Source: Amborella trichopoda (Eukaryota > Streptophyta > Magnoliopsida > Amborellales > Amborellaceae). Taken from it: DNA of 64,000 nucleotides. The notes below the pieces were generated by a model. That model worked only from the letters and a program-made list of their open reading frames with translations, was not told the DNA's origin and made no database searches. A program made the position numbers and the translations under genes. The stretch spans positions 299,415 through 363,414 of the forward strand of contig NW_006498549.1 of the NCBI RefSeq assembly GCF_000471905.2, in the 5' to 3' direction. Below are positions 58,250-64,000 of the stretch, one piece after another (within the stretch, counting starts at the first letter, position 1; each line of letters begins with the position of its first letter).

Positions 58250-58720
58250 TTTCACTTTTGCACGCAACCACCCTCTCTCCTTCACATGCAACCACCCTCT
58301 CTCTCCTTCACATGCAACCATTCCCTCTTTTAGTGGTCCACTCACTCCCCTCACGCAATCATTATTTTTCCTTCTCACGCAACCTTTATATGCCTCCATC
58401 CGTGCCCATCTCCCTATTTTCTCTCCACCTGCGCTCATCTCCCACTTTTCTCTCCACCTGCACTCATCTCCTTCTTATCTCTTTTGCACGCAACCACCCT
58501 TTCTGTCCTTCACATGCAACCACCCTCTCTCTCCGTCACATGCAACCATTATTTCTCTTAGTTTTTTACTCTCTCTCCTCATGCAATCATTATTTTTCCT
58601 TCTCATACAATCATTATCTCTCTCCTTATGCAATCATTATCTCTCTTAACTGTCCACTCTCTCTCCTCATGCAATCATTATCTCACTTTCCAATGCAATC
58701 ATTATCTCTCTTCCTCCACG
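58250..58720 (+). repeat. CACATGCAACCACCCTCTCTC-type repeat
   Basis: About 14 degenerate units of 25-40 bp with ATGCAACCA or ATGCAATCATT and CT-rich spacers. It sits where other B-type LTRs have fold-back arrays, but the units show no obvious arms. Confidence 0.75.
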
Positions 58721-59159
58721 TCACTTTTCTCTCCCCTTTCTCTCTCTGCACTCTCATGCATCTCTCTCTTCTCCCTTACGTATTCTCTCTCTCCTCTCCC
58801 TCACATATTTTCTCTCTCTTCTCCCTCACACCACATTTTTCTCTCTTCCCCCTCACGCCACCTTTCTCTCATGTTTTCTCTCTCAAATCTTCTCTCCAAA
58901 TTTATTGCACGCCCAAATCTTTCTCTCCCTTCCATGTCACCTTTCTCTCTCTTCTCCCTCATGCCACATTTCTCTCCACTTTTCTCTCTCATATGCTCTC
59001 TCTCTTCCTTCTGACGTATTTATCTGTCTTATCCATCACGTAAATCTCTCTCTCTCTCTTCTCCAAGCCAAATTTCTCTCAATCTTCTCTCGCCATCTAT
59101 TGCACGTATCTTTTCCTCTCAAATCTTTCTCTCTTAGACGTCTATCTCCCCTTCTCTCA

Positions 59160-59345
59160 ATTCTATCTTCCTTTCTTACACTTGAGTTTCACTCACACAC
59201 TTGCACTCACTCTCACTCATACACACTCACTTACACACACACTCACATAGCATGCCCTCACACTCCCAGTCACACACTCACTTCACTCACTCACACGCTC
59301 ACTTCATACACTCTCACTCACACTTCCACTCGCATTTCACCCATC
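59160..59345 (+). repeat. CACACTCACT low-complexity stretch
   Basis: Made of CACTCACA and CACTTCAC words in irregular order. Confidence 0.85.
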
Positions 59346-59639
59346 TGAACCTACATTATTCTAACACACTCCAATCTTCACAACCCCTCTAGCCTTTAGT
59401 CTGGAACCTCAATCCACCATATATTATCAATAGGAGGAGACCCCATAAATAATTATACCCTGAAGGCGAATTCAAACTGTGCTGCATGAATAGCCGGAGG
59501 GATTTCAAGATGATCTAAGAGGGCGAACCACCTGGACGCGTCCGTCGAACCCAACACGGTAAGGTAGGTGCTCGATCTCTTCTTTGTCGATTAAAATCTC
59601 TCTCTTTGTTGGTTCTTATCTGCATCACGAGCACAGGTG

Positions 59640-61550
59640 CACAAACGTGCATGGGCCCTGGGTTGTTTAAGAAAAGATTCCTTCTACCAGGTCACCCGCA
59701 TCGGGCTGACCTTGGATGACAAGAAGTTAGGCCTTGACCACTGATGAACGGTGGAAAAGTACTTTCCTTGCTCATGAGTTTTATCTGAGTAATGAGGATC
59801 TCACCCCTTTGAAGTAGTTTAGCAGTACTGACTTTCTCTTCAGTTTCAGCTTGGGGATCCGAGATGTCTGTGAAGACCTTGGGTGGAGATGGTGGATCAT
59901 TCTTTTGAAATATGGCAGTGAGATCGATCTCTTCATGGCTTAAAACTTGCATCATTCGGAGGACACTTTGCTCAAGCGATCTTAGGATGGCCCCTTTGGA
60001 GTGGGCAACATTACTCTATTCCGCATGCTCCATAACATTCTTGGGCTCAACTTTTACCTCTTTCACGGCTTGAGGGGAGAAAGAGGGGAGAAGGAATTTT
60101 CTTCTTCAAGGGGTTTACATCTTTAGTTGAAGAGGGGAAACATTTCGTGCTCTCCTTTTCTTTGCCCCTTAATTAGGCCTTCAATGTTTTGGTCACCTGG
60201 CCCCATATCTGGGCTTGACCATTATTTCCCTTTTTGATTTCTTGATAGAATTGCATATAGAGAACGTGAGCAGTTCCTTCTACCTCTCATGGGAGGAATC
60301 GGTGTAAAAGGTGGGATGTATAATGGAAGATCATTTAGCTTGTTTTACAAGTGCAGTTTTGCCTCGAGCCCATTCTTGGGGGATGAGATATAACTAGAGT
60401 GTTGAAGAGGATGACAAGAGGGTGCTCTAAGGGAAGCTTCTTGAATACTAAGTCATAAGAAGCTTAGGTGAAGCATAGGGGTTATGGTATGTCGGCTCTT
60501 CCTCTTAGGGTTAGGGGGAATGGTGGACTTAGAGCCAAGTTTAGGGTGGCTTTAGAGCCAACCTGAGTTTGAGCAGAGGATCTAACCTTGGCAATGAAGA
60601 ACATGCTATTTTTTGTGTGCGAGAAAGCAACCTTGTGGCTACCGCTTGCATGATGAGCATACATGTGCAATTCCGGCCCATGGGTAAGTCGTTGATCGTG
60701 TGGTTGTTTCAGAACAACTTTAGGGCTGCCCCAATATAGTGTCCACTATGCAACATGAGTGGGGTGACTTTTGAGCCACTCTTGACTGTGGGTCCAGATC
60801 TCAAAAGACCCGAACTGTGTGGGTGAGCCAGGACAGCTCATTGGGTGCTCCGACGGGGCAAGTAAGAGGCAAGGTCACCCTCTTTGATGGTTAGGTGAGA
60901 GGGGGTGGCCTATGCCCACCGTTTTTGTGTTGGACCAGCTGCTAGGTCATTGACACAGTGAGTCGTGGTGTGTTGGATGGCCTTGTTGCCCCTCAACTAA
61001 GATGTTTTGGTGAGTAGGCCACCGGTTTGGTGTGTGGTCTAAGTAATATCGGCTCTATGAGAGATGGTACACGTGTGGAGCAATGTTGGGGTAATCTTTC
61101 GGTGGCCCCCTAAAGCAACGGCCGTAGAGAAGACAATTGTGATAGAGAGAAGGGTGGCCTTGGGGCCACTCTTGAGCTTGAGGCTGGTGTTTGGACCACC
61201 AGTAACGAGGTGCACGTGTTGCAAGGAGGTGGTTTTAGAGCCACGCATGCAAGTGACATTAGTGGAGCACCCATTGGTGCTGAAACACAGAGAGTGAGGG
61301 ACTGAATGGGCGCTTCTCTTCTTAGGTTGGATCGGAGCCCTGTGCGAGAGACCTGGTCGCTTCGTACGAGAAAGGAGGAAAGCATTGATGGGACAAGTTC
61401 ATAAGGACATGGATCATGAAATCCCTAACTCAGAAGTAGGAACTAGCAAACCCCTGAGCCATTTTATGGTGTCGGTTATGCATCGTGCAAGTTTTCAAGC
61501 GAACCGACCCAGCAATGGGGTGATGCGTCTCCGGCCTTAGATTTATCTCT
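59640..61550 (-). other. Unresolved element interior with GTGGC...GCCAC fold-backs
   Basis: A minus-strand frame at 59692-59955 (EEIDLTAIFQKNDPP) extends in style to about 60250 (QIWGQVTKTLKA) and looks like worn LTR-element coding, but I cannot name it. From 60500 there are scattered short inverted repeats: GTGGC with GAGCCAC-like partners at about 60545, 60764, 61153 and 61229. Confidence 0.35.
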
Positions 61551-61910
61551 TCATGGGTTTGGCCCAAGAAAGACCCTCTTCTTAAAACCACCGAGCCCTC
61601 CCTCTTGTTTCAAAAGAGAGGAAAAGAAGAGGGATCGTGTGTGCGTTCTGTGCCCCACTTTTGAGCTCATGCGCGCGAGCACGTGGCTAGGGGTCGGATG
61701 GTGCAGTGTGTATGGTTTGAACCAACTAAAGAAGGAGTGTGAGGAAAAGCTTACTTTGCTTGGTAGGAATTGAGATGCACCCAGTCTCTGAGCCTTCCTA
61801 TATCGGTGAGAAAGATCCTTGACCTCTAAGGGGCGATCTGTTTTTGGTTCCCTTGCAAACATTGCAAGACGTAGGCTCCCACTTGATGGAAATAACTTTA
61901 AACTCACCAT
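61551..61910 (-). other. Open stretch of 119 codons, unrecognised
   Basis: Begins MVSLKLFPSSGSLRLAM on the minus strand. Nothing in it matches a family I know. The setting is repeat DNA, so a real gene is unlikely. Confidence 0.2.
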
Positions 61911-62289
61911 ATTTTAGTGAAGTTTTAAAGGGGTTTTGGGGGGATTTAAGAGATAAGAATAAAAGAAAAGAGAGATAGAATAGAGAGAGAAAAAAGAGTA
62001 TAGACAGATAGAATAGAGAGAGAATAGAGTAGAGAAAGGCAGAGAGAGAAGATTACCCGATATTTGGGCAGCCTTCTGGCGTCACCTCCACAAGTAGTTA
62101 TTTATTGGGAGACGGAAAGAGTATTAGGCTCAAGGCCTCGATACTATGGAGGATTCATAAGAAACTATACTGGACGGATAAATCTGATCAGGATGAATCA
62201 CGAAAGAGCCTCTTAGGGATTAGTAGAAAGAGAGATATGAGAGAGAAAGAAGAGAAAAGAAGAAGAGAAGAAGAGAAGATAAATAAACC

Positions 62290-62625
62290 TCTCTTGCCTC
62301 TAACTGACAGTCCTTCGCGTGCCCGTTATTCAGAGGACTTACAACTCGTAAGTGTTTTAAGGCTCGAGAGGGGAGAATAGAAGAATAAGAGAGGAAGAGA
62401 AGAGAAGAAAACCTCTCTCGTCTCTAACTAACCTTCCTTCGCGTAACCCTTGCTCAAAGGATTTACAGCTTTTAAGCGTCTTGAGGGAGAGGTGAGAAGA
62501 GAAGAAGAAGAAAATAGAGATGAAGATGGAAAAGAGGAGAAGAGAATAGAGTCTCTCTCGACCTGAACTGACCTTCCTTGATGCACTCCTTATTCAGAGG
62601 ACTTACAGCTCGTAAGAGTTTCGAA
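62290..62625 (+). repeat. ~130-bp tandem repeat, three units
   Basis: Units near 62299, 62427 and 62565 share CCTTCCTTCGCGT, TTCAGAGGACTTACAGCTCG and AAG.GTTTT, separated by GA-rich filler. Confidence 0.8.
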
Positions 62626-63280
62626 GAGAGAGAGAAAGAGATAAAGAGACGAGTGTAATGAGATAGAGGAGAAAGAGAGAAGCAGAAGTAAGAGATAAGA
62701 AAAATGGGAGAAGTAAAATTATGAGGGAGAGAAAAGGGGAAAAAAAGAAGAAAGGAGAAAGAGGAGAGAGAGAGATGTGAGAGTAAGAGAGGGAGATAGA
62801 AAAGGGAAAGAGAGAAGCGGAGAAAGAAGAGAGAGGTGTGAGAGAGAGAGAGAGAGAAGAAAGAAGAGAGGAGAAGAGGAAGAAGAGAACATAAGAGGGA
62901 AGAAAAGAGAGAGAGAAAGTGTGCCCATGGCATGGCCGTGGGCTTAAGAGAGACTGAGTGAGGTGAAGAGGGAGAGAAGAGAGAAAATAAAGGGAGAACG
63001 AGATTGGGGCAACCGTTAACTAGCTGCCCTTTAGAGAGAAGAAGAGATGAGCGAGTGAGGGGGGGTGAGAGAAGAGAGAAAGAGAGTGTGAGGCAGCGGC
63101 TATGCGACTGTCCCAAGTCAAGAGAAAGAGATGAGAGTACGAGAGAGAGAGGGAGAGACAAAAGAGAGTGGGGCAGCAACATGCTCGCTATCCCAATTAG
63201 AGAGAGAGAATCGAGTATGAGAGACAAGGAGAGAGCAAAGAGAGTGGGGCAGGGGCTAGCCCACTGTTCCAACTAGAGAG
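62626..63280 (+). repeat. GA-rich low-complexity block
   Basis: GAGAGA-rich with islands such as GGGGCAGC.GCTA at 63006, 63092, 63170 and 63245, spaced about 75-85 bp. Its opposite strand holds a 266-codon Leu/Ser-rich frame that is a by-product of base composition. Confidence 0.8.
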
Positions 63281-63774
63281 ATGAGACAGAGAGAGGAAGA
63301 AGAAAGAAGAAGAAAAGGAGGGAAGACGAAGATAAAAGAAGAAGAAGAAAAAGAAGAAAGGAGAAAGGAGAAAAAGAAGAAAGAAAGAGAAAGAAGAAGA
63401 AAGGAGAAGAAGAACAAAGAAGAAGAAGAAGAAGAATAAAAAAGAAGAACAAGAAAGGAGAAAGAAGAAAGGAGAAGAAGGAAGAAGAAGGAGGAAGAAG
63501 GAGAAGGAGAAGAAGAAGGAGAAGGAGAAGAAGAAGAAGGAGAAGAAGGAGAATAAAGAAGAAGAAGAAGCAGGAAGAAGAAGGAGAAGAAACAAAAGAA
63601 GAAGGAGAAGAAGAAGGAGGAAGAAAAAAGAGGAGGAGGAAGAAGAGAAAGAAGAAGAAGGAGGAGGAGAAGAGGAAGGAGAAGAAGAGGAAGAGGAAGA
63701 CGAAGAAGGAAGAAGGAAGAAGAAGGAGGAGAAGAAGAAGAAGAAAGAAGAAGAAGAAGAATGAAGAAGAAGGA

Positions 63775-63806
<32 letters not shown>

Positions 63807-64000
63807 AGAGAAAGAGGAAGAGGAAGAAGGAAGAATAAGGAGAAGAAGAAGGAAGAAGGAGAAGAAGAAGACGAAGAAGAGGAAGAAGAATAGGAGGAGG
63901 AAGAGGAGGAAGAAAGGAGAAGGAGAGGAAGAGGAAGAGGAGGAGGAAGAGAAGGAAGAGGAGGAAGAAGAAGAGGAAGAGGAAGAAGGAGAAGAAGAAG
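63281..64000 (+). repeat. Purine-only GAA/GGA tract, runs off the window
   Basis: About 720 bp with only a handful of pyrimidines, made of GAAGAAG, GGAGAAG and GAGGAAG words. Long GAA/GGA tracts can form triplex (H-DNA) structures; this is known for the sequence class and not shown here. Confidence 0.95.

Larger units (their letters stand above)
57060..59560 (+). mobile_element. Probable LTR of a B-related family
   Basis: Shares style and some text with family-B LTRs: TTTAATTCCCTTAAATTATAATTTTCC, a GCATGCCACCC phrase, a TTAATATAGG box (57520), AATAAAAATCAGG (57567), a long CT-rich block, and GATGATCTAAGAGGGCG near the end (59510). No left boundary is certain. Two long plus-strand frames here (302 and 285 codons) follow the CT-rich repeats and are not genes. 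Confidence 0.5.

Noticed and set aside
57741-59043. Long plus-strand frames of 302 and 285 codons
   Set aside because: They lie in CT-rich repeats, overlap in two frames, are almost all Ser, Leu, Pro and Phe, and show no domain.
62472-63595. Minus-strand frames of 266 and 132 codons
   Set aside because: Products of GA-rich low complexity; Leu/Ser/Phe runs only.
1-64000. Host tRNA, rRNA or microRNA genes
   Set aside because: No cloverleaf-type or rRNA sequence was noticed by eye. A tRNA or rRNA scan could not be run, so small RNA genes cannot be fully excluded.

Overview
This window reads as nuclear intergenic DNA of a seed plant with a repeat-rich genome. Almost everything that can be named is a decayed, nested LTR retrotransposon, plus tandem repeats and two MITEs. 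I recognise no host protein gene, rRNA or tRNA. The species cannot be told. A plant is indicated by a Tekay/Del-like chromovirus, Tat-like Ty3/gypsy parts, a plant-mobile-domain-like reading frame, and TGGTATCAGAGC primer sites of plant LTR elements. All of these elements are treated as fossils.

Four repeat groups explain most of the window. (1) A Tat-like Ty3/gypsy family, called family B here, has ~3.1 kb LTRs. LTR copies or pieces lie at 1472-4219 (+), 9524-12665 (+, solo), 17965-19291 (-), 29725-30020 (-) and 45557-48882 (-), with relatives at 33929-36120 (+) and probably 57060-59560 (+). Its interior holds gag and protease pieces (28380-29727 and 53727-57058, both -). On the opposite strand lies a module called X: a long spacer with 35-bp repeats, a TATA box, and a plant-mobile-domain-like frame with an acidic linker and coiled coil (about 23150-26816, +). 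(2) A Tekay/Del-like chromovirus occupies 5323-20233 (+). It has gag, protease, RT/RNase H, integrase and a C-terminal chromodomain-like tail. A solo family-B LTR sits in its gag and a compound insertion in its 3' LTR. A relative's LTR lies at 42594-45255 (-). (3) A copia-type element at 37748-41910 has three LTRs, two tiny interiors and one target duplication. (4) A pair of long-TIR MITEs sits in its middle LTR.

Layout: 1-5322 holds family-B X sequence (reverse), a B LTR, then X (forward). 5323-20233 is the chromovirus, inserted inside one unit of the 35-bp array. 20234-26816 is the rest of X with the antisense frame. 27201-28677 is a ~500-bp-arm inverted repeat. 28380-30020 is gag and an LTR piece. 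30021-33840 is tandem-repeat and AT-rich DNA. 33929-37000 is a B-related LTR, leader and gag. 37748-41910 is the copia element. 42594-45255 is a chromovirus LTR. 45557-57058 is a second B copy (3' LTR, X, protease, gag, reading right to left). 57060-64000 is CT-rich LTR-like DNA, poorly resolved sequence, and a long purine tract running off the end.

The most striking signal is that several element families carry minisatellites whose units fold back on themselves. In the solo LTR at 9524-12665 the unit is ~47 bp, and the two arms change together from unit to unit while still pairing. A CGGCGCT-like core recurs in otherwise different arrays of different elements.
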